Program-made: the position numbers and the translations under genes
The notes under the pieces: generated by a model
Databases searched by the model: none
Told to the model about the DNA's origin: nothing
Seen by the model: only the letters and a program-made list of their open reading frames with translations
Virus record (IMG/VR): IMGVR_UViG_3300023174_000199
Span: 1 to 56,618 of that record
Length of the DNA stretch: 56,618 nucleotides
Strand: one strand, 5' to 3'
DNA from: a virus
Part shown: positions 29,428 through 39,400 of the stretch, piece by piece
Layout of the letters: every line of letters begins with the position of its first letter
How positions within the stretch are numbered: the stretch's first letter is position 1

Positions 29428-29823
29428 ATGGCTACTAGAAATACACGACAATACTCGGATTTAAATCTGCTGTTTACTACCAATCAAGATACATTGGATA
29501 TTACCAAGAAGTACGATGATGAGGCAGTTAAGACATCCCTCAAAAATTTAATTCAAACCAAAAATTACGAAAGACCTTTTCATCCCGAAATTGGATGCCA
29601 GATCTTTAGTCTCTTATTTGAAAACTTTACGCCGATAACAAAGCAGGTTATGAAAAGAACTATCTTTGATGTAATCGAAAAGTTTGAACCAAGAGTAACA
29701 GTGTTAGATGTTAGGGTGAGAGATAGAATTGATGCAAATGATATAAGCATTGAATTAGTATACAGATTAAACAATAGCGATAGACCTATCACGCTTAACA
29801 CCGCAATATCCAGAGTAAGGTAA
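29428..29823 (+). CDS. 25: Baseplate wedge protein gp25
   Basis: A 131-aa gp25-family protein (T4: 132 aa). Key conserved features are YSDLNLLFTTNQDTLDIT, the helix KTSLKNLIQTKNYERPFHP with EIGCQIFSLLFENF, and a terminal FEPRVTVLDVRV segment. The EPR motif is the family signature and is shared with T6SS TssE. gp25 links wedge to sheath. It has its own late promoter. Confidence 0.95.
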   Translation: MATRNTRQYSDLNLLFTTNQDTLDITKKYDDEAVKTSLKNLIQTKNYERPFHPEIGCQIFSLLFENFTPITKQVMKRTIFDVIEKFEPRVTVLDVRVRDRIDANDISIELVYRLNNSDRPITLNTAISRVR

Positions 29824-29825
29824 TA

Positions 29826-31667
29826 ATGTCTAATTTAAGAATAGCCGAGCTTGATTTCGATCAAATCAAGACAAATTTAAAAACATTCCTACAAAGTCAA
29901 GATCAGTTTACAGACTACGACTTTGAGGGTTCTGGTCTTTCGGTCCTTATTGATTTGCTTGCCTACAACACCCATTATAACGCATACCTTGCTAATATGG
30001 TTGTTAATGAGATGTTCTTAGATTCAGCTGTAAAGAGATCTTCAGCGGTATCTATTGCTAAGCATTTGGGTTATACACCAAGATCAGTTAAAGGTGCTCA
30101 GGCTACTGTTAACCTGACAGTTAATGCCCCAACGGGGTTTCCAAACAATTTGACGCTTGAGAGATATACCCCTTTTGCAACAAAGATTAATAACTTAAGT
30201 TATACTTTTTATAATCTTGAACCAATCACAATTCAACCCTCGGCAGGGGTATATCGCTTTCCTGGCGTAAACCTTAAGGAGGGTGTGCTTGCGGAGTACA
30301 GCTTTGGCGTTGTAGCACCCGGTCCAGAAGAAAAATATATTATACAAAGTACCAATATTGATGTTACCTCTATGTTGGTAACTGTGCAGGTATCTGCTAC
30401 TGATACCTCAACCACAACGTATACACTTTCAACTGATATTTCAGGGTTAACCGACACTTCAACAAATTATTTTATTGAAGAAAATACACAGGGGTTGTAT
30501 CAAATATTTTTTGGTGATGGTGTAATTGGAAAGAAGCTGTCACCAGGTAATATAATTAGAGTTCGTTATTTAAACTCTTCCGGTGCTGCTTGTAATATTT
30601 CAAGCACAATTGCGCAAGACTTTACACCTGATGCTACAATTGGGGGATCAACGAGCATTGTTGTTCAAGTTATAAGTAATTCTACAAACGGTGCAGATAA
30701 AGAGACAATTTCCTCTATTAAATTTAATGCCCCTCTTGCAAACTTAGCTCGCAATAGAGCAGTTACAAAGAGAGATTACGAGACACTTATTAAGGCAAAT
30801 TATACTCAAATTGAAGCTGTTGCTGTCTGGGGTGGTGAAGAAAACGAAACACCTGCGTATGGTCGTGTCTTTATTTCCTTAAAGCCGTACATGGGTTACA
30901 CTGTAGATAATATTGTTAAAGATTCAATTAAAAATACTATTCTTAAAGACAGACAAGTAATTACTGTTACACCAGAATTTGTTGATCCTGATTATATTTA
31001 CATTAACTTAAGTGTACAGGTTAAATACAATAAAAACATAACTACCCAATCAGCATCTATTATTGGTACACAAGTAGATACAGCGTTAAGAAATTATTTT
31101 GCTTCAGATTTGCAACAGTTTAATAAAACGTTTTATTACTCAAAGGTTATAGAAACTGTTGTAGCCTCTAACCCAGCCATTGTTGGCGCACTTGTAAGTT
31201 TGTCTTTACAAAAACGTATTGTACCAATCCTTAATGTTAATAATTCTTTTGTTAATACTAACAGTATTAAATTTGGAAACAAATTACATCCTGGTGAGAT
31301 TACCTCGACTAAATTCTATATCGTTTATGATAATGAAATTACTCAGGTAACAATGAAAGACACGCCAGATGTAATGCCGCCTGATTATAACGGAACTGGT
31401 ACTATTAAGTTATACAGGGTTGATGATAATACATTCGTATCTACTGTCGGTGCTGTTAATTATGCAACAGGCGTAATTACAATTAGTAGCCTAACAGTAG
31501 TTGGCTTTCCACCCGATCAGTTTGATATTCGCATAACTGGTGCTGTACAAGAGGAAAGTTATGATGTTGAGCCTTTGAGAAATCAAATCGTAGTTGTTGA
31601 TGATAGTGATACAAACAGTATCGCAGGTAGAACTGCTGGTTTAACTGTAACCGTGGCAGCCATATAA
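29826..31667 (+). CDS. 6: Baseplate wedge protein gp6
   Basis: A 613-aa protein (T4 gp6: 660 aa). LRIAELDFDQIKTNLKTFLQ, then FTDYDFEGSGLSVLIDLLAY and YNAYLANMVVNEMFLDSAVK, is the classic gp6/J-like N-terminus. LANLARNRAVTKRDYETLI and AVAVWGGEEN mark the wedge core; the C-terminal half is beta-rich. gp6 forms the dimer ring joining wedges. Two-base gap from gp25 and one-base overlap with the next gene. Confidence 0.92.
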   Translation: MSNLRIAELDFDQIKTNLKTFLQSQDQFTDYDFEGSGLSVLIDLLAYNTHYNAYLANMVVNEMFLDSAVKRSSAVSIAKHLGYTPRSVKGAQATVNLTVNAPTGFPNNLTLERYTPFATKINNLSYTFYNLEPITIQPSAGVYRFPGVNLKEGVLAEYSFGVVAPGPEEKYIIQSTNIDVTSMLVTVQVSATDTSTTTYTLSTDISGLTDTSTNYFIEENTQGLYQIFFGDGVIGKKLSPGNIIRVRYLNSSGAACNISSTIAQDFTPDATIGGSTSIVVQVISNSTNGADKETISSIKFNAPLANLARNRAVTKRDYETLIKANYTQIEAVAVWGGEENETPAYGRVFISLKPYMGYTVDNIVKDSIKNTILKDRQVITVTPEFVDPDYIYINLSVQVKYNKNITTQSASIIGTQVDTALRNYFASDLQQFNKTFYYSKVIETVVASNPAIVGALVSLSLQKRIVPILNVNNSFVNTNSIKFGNKLHPGEITSTKFYIVYDNEITQVTMKDTPDVMPPDYNGTGTIKLYRVDDNTFVSTVGAVNYATGVITISSLTVVGFPPDQFDIRITGAVQEESYDVEPLRNQIVVVDDSDTNSIAGRTAGLTVTVAAI

Positions 31668-33373
31668 TGTCAGCATTAAGATTAAAAGAAAAACTGTCTA
31701 CGCTGGTTCCTGACCAGCTACCGGAGTTTATCAAGACAGATTATACAACATTTGTAGCTTTTCTCGAAGCATACTATCAATTCTTAGAACAAGACCAAAA
31801 TGCCCAAGAGTTACTCCAAAACGCTCGATCGTACAGAGACGTAGATACAACAGTAGATTCTTTTGTTGAATATTTTTTAAAACAGTATTGTGCAGATCTT
31901 CCAAGAAGCGCACCTGTTAATAAGAGACAGATAGTTAAACAAATTAAAGATCTTTATAACTACAAGGGTAGTGAAAAGTCATATAAGCTTTTATTCCAAT
32001 TATTGTTTAAGAAGACTCCAGAGTTCTTTTATCCAAATACGCAGGTTTTAAAAACCTCTGATGGTAAATGGATTCAGCAAGTTTCAATTTATGTGAAAAC
32101 AATTGTAGGCAATCCTGATAGTATTGCAGGTAAAGTTGCAACGGTTATTTCAAATAATAATAAATCCCTTGTAAATGTTCTACAAAAAAGATACGCAGTT
32201 GGTATTGACCCTGAAAGCGCATCTCCAGATATCACGACTAGAACAAACTTATTTGAATTTATTATAGATAATTCTAAAAACACTCCAATTGAGATTGGCG
32301 ATGTTATTGAGTACGCTGGCTATCGTGGTATTGTCCAGGGCGTACCTTCTGAGGTTAAAGTATTAAATTCAGGTACCGGGTTTAGAGCTGGTGATGTATT
32401 CAAACTTACAACAAGATACGGCCGTAATACTGCTATTAAAGCAAAAAAAGTTTCAAGCGATGGAAGATTATTAATTGCAGAGTTTATTAGATTTGGTATT
32501 AATTATAATGAAGATTTTTACGCTTATATTTCTGCGACAGATAAAGTACTACCGCAACCATCGTTTGCCTTTGGTGCTGGGTCTGTAGCTCTAACTGATA
32601 GCACGACAGGTTTTAGTGAAGTCGGTGACATTATTGTACCTACATATTCGATTACAGCTGTTGAAGGATCATACGCTGGTGATGTAATAAGAAGCTTTGT
32701 AAGTGATTCGCAAACGTTTACAGGTGGTACATTAGGTGAAGGTGCTGATGCGTTCTTATTAATTAAAATTGGAGCAAAAGCCCGGTACCCCGGTTATTAT
32801 AAGAACAATGACGGCTTTATTAGTGATGATATATATCTAGAAAATGCAGATTACTATCAACCGTTCTCTTATGTATTAAAAATTGATGAGCAACTAACTA
32901 ATTATAAGAAAGCTGTTCTTGATATTCTTCATCCTGCTGGGTTAAAATTATTCAGCGATTATTCTATTAATAATAGTTTTGATCTATATGCGCAAGTTAC
33001 AACAACCCTGAGGTTCTTAACAAGCCAATTTGAAGATAGGTATACGGTTACAGATAGCAATGCAAAGGTAGTCACAAAGAATTCTATCGACAGCGTTGGA
33101 ACATTATTGCATAGCCGGGTAAAAATTGTTACACGCGGACTTGAAAAAGAACTTGTCGTACCTTCAGACGTAATTGCAAATACAACTTCAAAACCAATTG
33201 CAAATAATATAAGCCGGGTAGGTGTTATTTTTGGTAGTCTCTATAAACAAGAAGCCAAATTTATTAGAGATTATTATTCAATTGATGCATTTGAACCTGA
33301 ATATAGTGCAGAGTATGATAAGATCATATCTAGTGATCGAATAAATATAACAATGAATAGCATTCCTGTCTAA
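31667..33373 (+). CDS. Baseplate wedge component
   Basis: A 568-aa protein. Its first 130 residues are helical with LPEFIKTDYTTFVAFLEAYY, QFLEQDQNA, DTTVDSFVEYFLKQYCADLP, and IKDLYNYKGSEKSYKLLFQL; this N-terminal plan recurs in myophage baseplate or fibre-attachment proteins. The remainder is beta-rich. In marine T4-like phages the gene after gp6 is usually a wedge subunit that replaces or corresponds to T4 gp7. I am confident of a structural role but not of the exact T4 equivalent. Confidence 0.8.
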   Translation: MSALRLKEKLSTLVPDQLPEFIKTDYTTFVAFLEAYYQFLEQDQNAQELLQNARSYRDVDTTVDSFVEYFLKQYCADLPRSAPVNKRQIVKQIKDLYNYKGSEKSYKLLFQLLFKKTPEFFYPNTQVLKTSDGKWIQQVSIYVKTIVGNPDSIAGKVATVISNNNKSLVNVLQKRYAVGIDPESASPDITTRTNLFEFIIDNSKNTPIEIGDVIEYAGYRGIVQGVPSEVKVLNSGTGFRAGDVFKLTTRYGRNTAIKAKKVSSDGRLLIAEFIRFGINYNEDFYAYISATDKVLPQPSFAFGAGSVALTDSTTGFSEVGDIIVPTYSITAVEGSYAGDVIRSFVSDSQTFTGGTLGEGADAFLLIKIGAKARYPGYYKNNDGFISDDIYLENADYYQPFSYVLKIDEQLTNYKKAVLDILHPAGLKLFSDYSINNSFDLYAQVTTTLRFLTSQFEDRYTVTDSNAKVVTKNSIDSVGTLLHSRVKIVTRGLEKELVVPSDVIANTTSKPIANNISRVGVIFGSLYKQEAKFIRDYYSIDAFEPEYSAEYDKIISSDRINITMNSIPV

Positions 33374-33393
33374 AATTTAATACAAACACGTAC

Positions 33394-33401
33394 CATAAAT
33401 A
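33394..33401 (+). promoter_or_regulatory. Late promoter
   Basis: CATAAATA 20 nt before AAAGGAG and ATG 33421, in the 47-base gap after the wedge gene. Confidence 0.65.
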
Positions 33402-33420
33402 AGGTAACAAAGGAGATAAC

Positions 33421-33870
33421 ATGAGTAATCTAAATGATGCAATCAAGATGAGGGGCGATCTGGTTATTACAAAGACCGCTGAGAACGGTTCAGTAGAAAC
33501 TGTTAAGGTACCTAATCTGGTTGTAACTGTTGGTAAAGGGTTTATTGCAAACCGCATGGCTGCCAACGTCACTAATATTATGTCGCATATGGCTATTGGT
33601 TCAGGTAACACTGCACCAACAACAAGCGATACTATTATGGAAGCTGAACTTGCAAGAGTCACTTTGTCTGTTGCAGGTGGTACACCAAGTCAAAATACGG
33701 TGACCTATTCTGCTACATTCCCAGCTGGAACAGGTACAGGTGCATTAACTGAGGCAGGCGTATTAAATGCTGCTAACACCGGTACACTACTATGCAGAAC
33801 AGTATTTCCAGTTATTAACAAACAAGCTGCTGACGTTATTGCAATTTCATGGGTTGTGTCAATCACATAA
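33421..33870 (+). CDS. Small virion or baseplate-associated protein
   Basis: A 149-aa beta-rich protein. NLVVTVGKGFIANRMA and MSHMAIGSGNTAPTTSDTIM resemble phage proteins that decorate baseplates or fibres (a pattern with AIGxGxTAP occurs widely). No enzymatic motif. It has its own late promoter and good SD (AAAGGAG). The position between wedge genes suggests a baseplate or fibre-base role, not proven. Confidence 0.75.
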   Translation: MSNLNDAIKMRGDLVITKTAENGSVETVKVPNLVVTVGKGFIANRMAANVTNIMSHMAIGSGNTAPTTSDTIMEAELARVTLSVAGGTPSQNTVTYSATFPAGTGTGALTEAGVLNAANTGTLLCRTVFPVINKQAADVIAISWVVSIT

Positions 33871-33878
33871 AGTAAAAT

Positions 33879-36440
33879 ATGGCTTCAGCACTCGGTAAAT
33901 CGCTACTTCATACCAGTGTAGCGGACGCTGTTTATAAGGAAATTTCTTCTAAGCAGGGCCGCTATTACTATTTTCTAGGAACCACCGTTGCATGGGGTGA
34001 TGAGACTGACCCCCCTCTTCCTGTTGATAGTGAAGAATATGAGCGTACAACGCGTAATAATATTATCATTGTAAAAGAAGTACAACCTAATGATGTAGCA
34101 TTTGTTATTACGAGAAAAAATTGGGCGTCAAATGTTGTATACGATATGTACGACGACAGATATTCAACAGAGGTAGTTGGTATCGATTTACAGGCTGGTG
34201 GTATTGGTTACAGTAGTAACGTTGCTGTTTCAATTTCAGGTGGTGGGGGCACTGGTGCTGCAGCATCTGCATACCAGGCAAACGGTATTGTTACATCGAT
34301 TGTTTTAACATCTGGTGGTACTGGTTATACTTCAACCCCTATCGTTACTATTACTGATCCGTTTGGTGCAAATGCAAAAGCAAATGCTGTAATTAACTAC
34401 GCAGCAAGCGGGGCAAGTTCTTTACAAGATTCTAATTTCTACGTTGTTACCGATGACTTTAACCTATACAAGTGTATAGATAATAACAATAATAGTCTTT
34501 CAACAGTTAAGCCAACTGATACGAGTATTGATCCTTTCCAATTAACAGATGGTTACATTTGGAAGTTCTTATGTAGTGTACCCGTTGCACTAAGAAATAA
34601 ATTTCTTACAGAAACGCAGGTACCTGTTTCAACATCTATTAGAAATCAATTTTATTCTGGTGGTGAAATTAAAGTTGTTAACGTTACTAATACAGGAAAC
34701 AATTATACAACGGCGCGCTTAACCGTACAGGGTGATGGTTATTTAGAATCCGATCCATATTATATTGTGCGTGGTGCTATAACTGTACCAGGTAAAAATT
34801 ACACATATGCAACTCTTGCAGTTGCTGATCCTATTTCTGGTGTTGCAACATGGACATCCAATACTGCAGTTAATATTGGTCAGAAGTTTAAGTATGATTT
34901 TAATGTATATGATGTTGTTCGACCTGGTAGACTAGGTACTACAGGTCCTGTACATACGACAGGTATTATTGCTAATGGAACAGCTGGTTTAAAGTATGTT
35001 GGGCACAGTATAACCGGTAATGTTGGTATTTCGTCAGGCAACATTACAAGCATAACACTTGACGGTAGTGTTAAATCTGTTGATATTACAAACGTAGGTT
35101 CGGGATACTTAACAGCTCCTTCTGTTTCCTTTGTAGGTGGTAATGGGTCAAATGCTAATGCATATTCAATAATTACAGATGGCTCGGTAAGTTCAATACA
35201 GATATCTGACATTGGTAGAAACTATACTTCTATACCAGCAGTAAGAATTGGTACTCCATGGACTGCTAATACCGTTGTTACTTTAAATCAACAAATTTTT
35301 AACGGAACGTATCTTTATACTGTTGTAGGGGCAGGTACAACAAATACCCTTGCACCAACGCATACTGTAGGTACGAGGACACTTGGTACAGCAAATGTCG
35401 CATTTACAGGCAACGTTGCTACAGGTACAGCTGTATTAAAATACGGTGCAGGTTATATTGGCGCACCATTAGCAAACGTTATTGGTGATGGCTCCAATGC
35501 AAGGATAACTTTAGAAGTTGAAAAATCTGAAGCTACAGTATCACCAGTTATTGAATATGGTAAAATTGTTCGTACAAGAATTGATAATGGCGGTGTAGGT
35601 TATACGTATGCAACAATTACTCCTATTGGTAACGGTACAGGTGCGGAGTTTGCCGTTGATCTTTCAACAGGGGATCTTTCAACTCTACAGTCTAACGTTG
35701 AAAATTTAGCCGTACCAGGTGCTATTCATGCAATACGTATTGTATCAGGTGGTTATGGTTATACAGGTGCAACCGTTACTATTACAGGTGATGGTACAGG
35801 AGCAACAGCAACCGCTGTAATTTTAAATGGTAGGGTAGCAAAGATTATTGTACAGAGTCCGGGGTCAGGTTACACCAGAGCAATGGTATCAATTACTGGT
35901 ACCGGTTTTGGAGCAGTTGGTAGAGCAGTTTTACCACCGGTTGGTGGGCATGGAAGAGATGTAGTTTCAGAATTGTTTTCAACATCATTAGCTTTCTATA
36001 CAACAATTGCAAGAGATAAAAATCAAGGGTTTGATGTCGATAATGATTATAGACAGTTTGGTATTGTAAAAGATTTACAAAATTACCCTGATACAAGATA
36101 CTTTAACGGGGACGTTGGCTCAGCATGCTGGGTAATCTCTGGCACGGTTGATACGGCTTATTTTACAAATGATAAGATCATCCGTAGAGTTTCAGATAAT
36201 ACGCGATATGTAATCGTTAAATCAACATCAACAGGTGTACTTGTGCAATCAATTGATGGTGGTGTACCAGTCTTTAGTGATACTTTTAAGACAGCGACTA
36301 ATCAATCATTTATTGCTACCGGAGTCAATGCGCCAGATATAGATAAATATTCAGGCAAACTTCTTTACATAGACAACAGACTCGCCTTTACGTCAACAGC
36401 TGACCAGGCCGTTTCAATTAAAACAGTATTTAAGTACTAA
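33879..36440 (+). CDS. 8: Baseplate wedge protein gp8-like with repeat insertion
   Basis: An 853-aa protein, much longer than T4 gp8 (334 aa). The first 80 residues (FLGTTVAWGDETDPPLPVDS, then VAFVITRKNW) and residues about 190-240 (NFYVVTDDFNLYKCIDNN, LTDGYIWKFLCSVP) align by eye with gp8. The end SGKLLYIDNRLAFTSTADQA also fits. Between and after these are many glycine/tyrosine repeats of the form G-G/S-G-Y-x-S/T-x-P-x-V-x-I followed by G-x-G-x-x-A-x-A. The wedge core therefore seems expanded with beta modules that may act as surface spikes. Confidence 0.75.
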   Translation: MASALGKSLLHTSVADAVYKEISSKQGRYYYFLGTTVAWGDETDPPLPVDSEEYERTTRNNIIIVKEVQPNDVAFVITRKNWASNVVYDMYDDRYSTEVVGIDLQAGGIGYSSNVAVSISGGGGTGAAASAYQANGIVTSIVLTSGGTGYTSTPIVTITDPFGANAKANAVINYAASGASSLQDSNFYVVTDDFNLYKCIDNNNNSLSTVKPTDTSIDPFQLTDGYIWKFLCSVPVALRNKFLTETQVPVSTSIRNQFYSGGEIKVVNVTNTGNNYTTARLTVQGDGYLESDPYYIVRGAITVPGKNYTYATLAVADPISGVATWTSNTAVNIGQKFKYDFNVYDVVRPGRLGTTGPVHTTGIIANGTAGLKYVGHSITGNVGISSGNITSITLDGSVKSVDITNVGSGYLTAPSVSFVGGNGSNANAYSIITDGSVSSIQISDIGRNYTSIPAVRIGTPWTANTVVTLNQQIFNGTYLYTVVGAGTTNTLAPTHTVGTRTLGTANVAFTGNVATGTAVLKYGAGYIGAPLANVIGDGSNARITLEVEKSEATVSPVIEYGKIVRTRIDNGGVGYTYATITPIGNGTGAEFAVDLSTGDLSTLQSNVENLAVPGAIHAIRIVSGGYGYTGATVTITGDGTGATATAVILNGRVAKIIVQSPGSGYTRAMVSITGTGFGAVGRAVLPPVGGHGRDVVSELFSTSLAFYTTIARDKNQGFDVDNDYRQFGIVKDLQNYPDTRYFNGDVGSACWVISGTVDTAYFTNDKIIRRVSDNTRYVIVKSTSTGVLVQSIDGGVPVFSDTFKTATNQSFIATGVNAPDIDKYSGKLLYIDNRLAFTSTADQAVSIKTVFKY

Positions 36441-36448
36441 GGTAAAAC

Positions 36449-39400
36449 ATGGCGATTGATTTTAATACAGATCCATATTATGACGACTTTTCTGAAAGTA
36501 GCAATTACTACCGTATACTTTTTAAACCCGGTCGTGCAGTTCAAGCTCGTGAGTTAACCCAGCTTCAAACTATTATTCAAAACCAAATTACTAAATTTGG
36601 TAAAAATATTTACAAAGACGGTTCACCTATCGTAGGTGGTAAGACGTTTGTAAGTAACGGGTCGTACATTAAAATTAAAGAGACAACTACAATTGCTGCA
36701 TTTGAAGGTGCAACGGTAATTGGCGGCACATCTGGTGCTAAAGCTATTGTAAGAAAAATTACAACTCACAATACTACTAACAATGTTTATTATCCTGCTG
36801 CACTTCATTTAGTTTACGTAAGCGGTCAGTTTTTAGAAAATGAAACTATTACTATCGAAGGTACAACAACCGCTGTTACTGCAATTGCTGATGTAGCTGC
36901 GTACACAGGTTCGACAACGTTCTTTAGCGTAGATGAGAGTGTCTTTTTTATTAAAGGTCATTTTGTCTATGCAGCACCACAAACCGTTGTTCTATCTCCG
37001 AGATTCGTTAACTTACCGTCAGCAAGGTTAGGGTATACCGTTACCGAAGGTATTACAACATCGGATGATAAAGCAGATCTTCTTGACCCGGCTATTGGCT
37101 CAACAAATTATTTTGCGCCTGGTGCAGATAGATATTTTATTGATCTCACATTAACTTCAATTGAGTATGATCCAACAATTGAAGACTCTGACGTAACTAC
37201 TGTCAATGATTTTATTCAAATATGTACGGTAAAGAACGGTGGTGTAATTAATTTGAGTATGGATACGCAGTTTAATTCTATTGAAACTGCTATGGCAAGA
37301 AGAACATATGATGAGTCTGGTGACTATACAGTAAGACCTTTTATCGCAAAAATCAAAGATCACCTATACGGTAACACCAGTAAATTATCTGTTGAGGTTT
37401 CTCCAGGTAAGGCTTATGTAAGGGGTTATGAGTTTGAGACAACATCACCCTCATACATCACTTTAGATAGAGCAAGAGATACAAATATTGTTAACAATTA
37501 TTCTATTGCTCTTGACTACGGTCAATACACCCCTGTGTGGAATATTAATAACTTTGTAGCGTTCACAGAAGCCCAGCTACTTAACATTCACGATATTAAA
37601 TCCGGTTCAATTTCTGTTTCTAGCAACGCAGCTTATTCTGCAAACATTATTGGTACAGCTCGTGCTCGCTACATGAGCTATCAAGGCACTGCAGGTACTG
37701 GTAACGTATATAACTTGTATTTGTTTGATGTGCGTATGCTAGGAAGCAATACATTTAGTAAAGCAAATGCTTTCTCTGCCGCAACGTATACATCAGTACC
37801 AGCATTAACTGTTAAAGGTGATACATTCGCCTGGGGTAATGCAGCGTTTACATATGGTACGGACGACACTCTACTATTTAAAGTTCCACAACGAAACATT
37901 AAGACATTCTCTAATGTATCTGGTGCCGGTACCTCCGTAACAGATACAACATATCAATCAGTTCGTAATCTTGCTTCAACAGCGTTTGCGCCTGGTACAG
38001 GCGGCTATTCAGGCAATTCAGTTGCCACACTCTCGTTAGCTGGTAGTGAACAATTTCTTGGCTCGGGTCTTTTATCTGACACAGATATTAGAGATAGATT
38101 TATTGTAACTGTTACAGTTTCAGGATCAGGTACACCGCCAGTAGGTACCATTCTTGATTTTACCGGTGCTAATGGCGATATTGAGATTATCGGTCAAAAT
38201 GCATACTTAAGATATAAAGGCAGTACAAGCAGCTTTACAGCCAATGTAATGGCGTTGGTCGTTGCTCAACAAGCGACATCAAAAGTTAAGACTCTAACAA
38301 CCGGTACAGTAATTGTACCATATGGTACCAGTGTAACAAATATTTCGTTAAACGTACCTGATGTATACAGTATTACGAGTATTACAGATGCTACTGGTAA
38401 TAGTTACTTTTCTTCTTACCAATTAGATACCGGTCAAAGAGACGATTATTACGATCACGGAAGTGTCACATTAAAGTCAGATGGTAGAGCTCCTGTATTA
38501 CACGCCACTAATAACCCTAACGTTGTTGTTACATTCCAATATTTTGGACATACCGGCACAGGGTTCTTTAATGTTGACTCATACACAAACGGAGGATTAG
38601 ATTACGGGTCTATTCCTCAGTATAAAAAAGCCTCTGGTGCTATAACAAACTTGGCTGATGTTATTGATTTTAGACCAGTAAGAGAAGCAAATAAAACAAC
38701 ATATCTTTCTGATAGATCACCAAAGCCTGGGTCTGCTATGACAGCAGATTATGAGTACTATTTACCTAGAAAAGATAAACTTGTACTTACAAAAGAACGT
38801 AAGCTGACAATTGCAAAAGGTCTTGCAAGCGACTCTCCTTCTTACCCCAGCGATTTAACTGATGCGCTTGCATTGTATAATATCGATGTACCGGCTTACA
38901 CCGGGCGCGCAGAAGATGTACAATTTACCTATATTGATAATAAGCGCTTTACAATGCGCGATATTGGTAAAATTGAGAAGCGTGTTGGTAGATTAGAATA
39001 TTATTCTGCTTTAAGCTTACTTGAAAAGCTTGCTGCTGATGAAAGAATACCAAGTCAAATAGCTGGTATTGACAGATTCAAAAACGGTATTCTGGTTGAT
39101 TCATTTGCAGGGCATTCTGTAAGCGATGTAAATAATGGTGATTTAAGATGCTCTATTGATTACGAAAATAGATTAATGAGACCACGATTTGTTTCTGAGT
39201 CTTATATGTACGCGGTGAGCGGTGGTGAATCAACATCATATAAAAAATCTTTTGATTTAGTCACAATGGACTATACAACAGAGCCATTTGTATCTCAAAT
39301 CAAAGCTACTAATACAACGTACCTAACACCATTTGAAGTATTTACATGGACAGGTACGATGACTTTAACTCCATCCACAGATGTGTGGGCGGATACTGTC

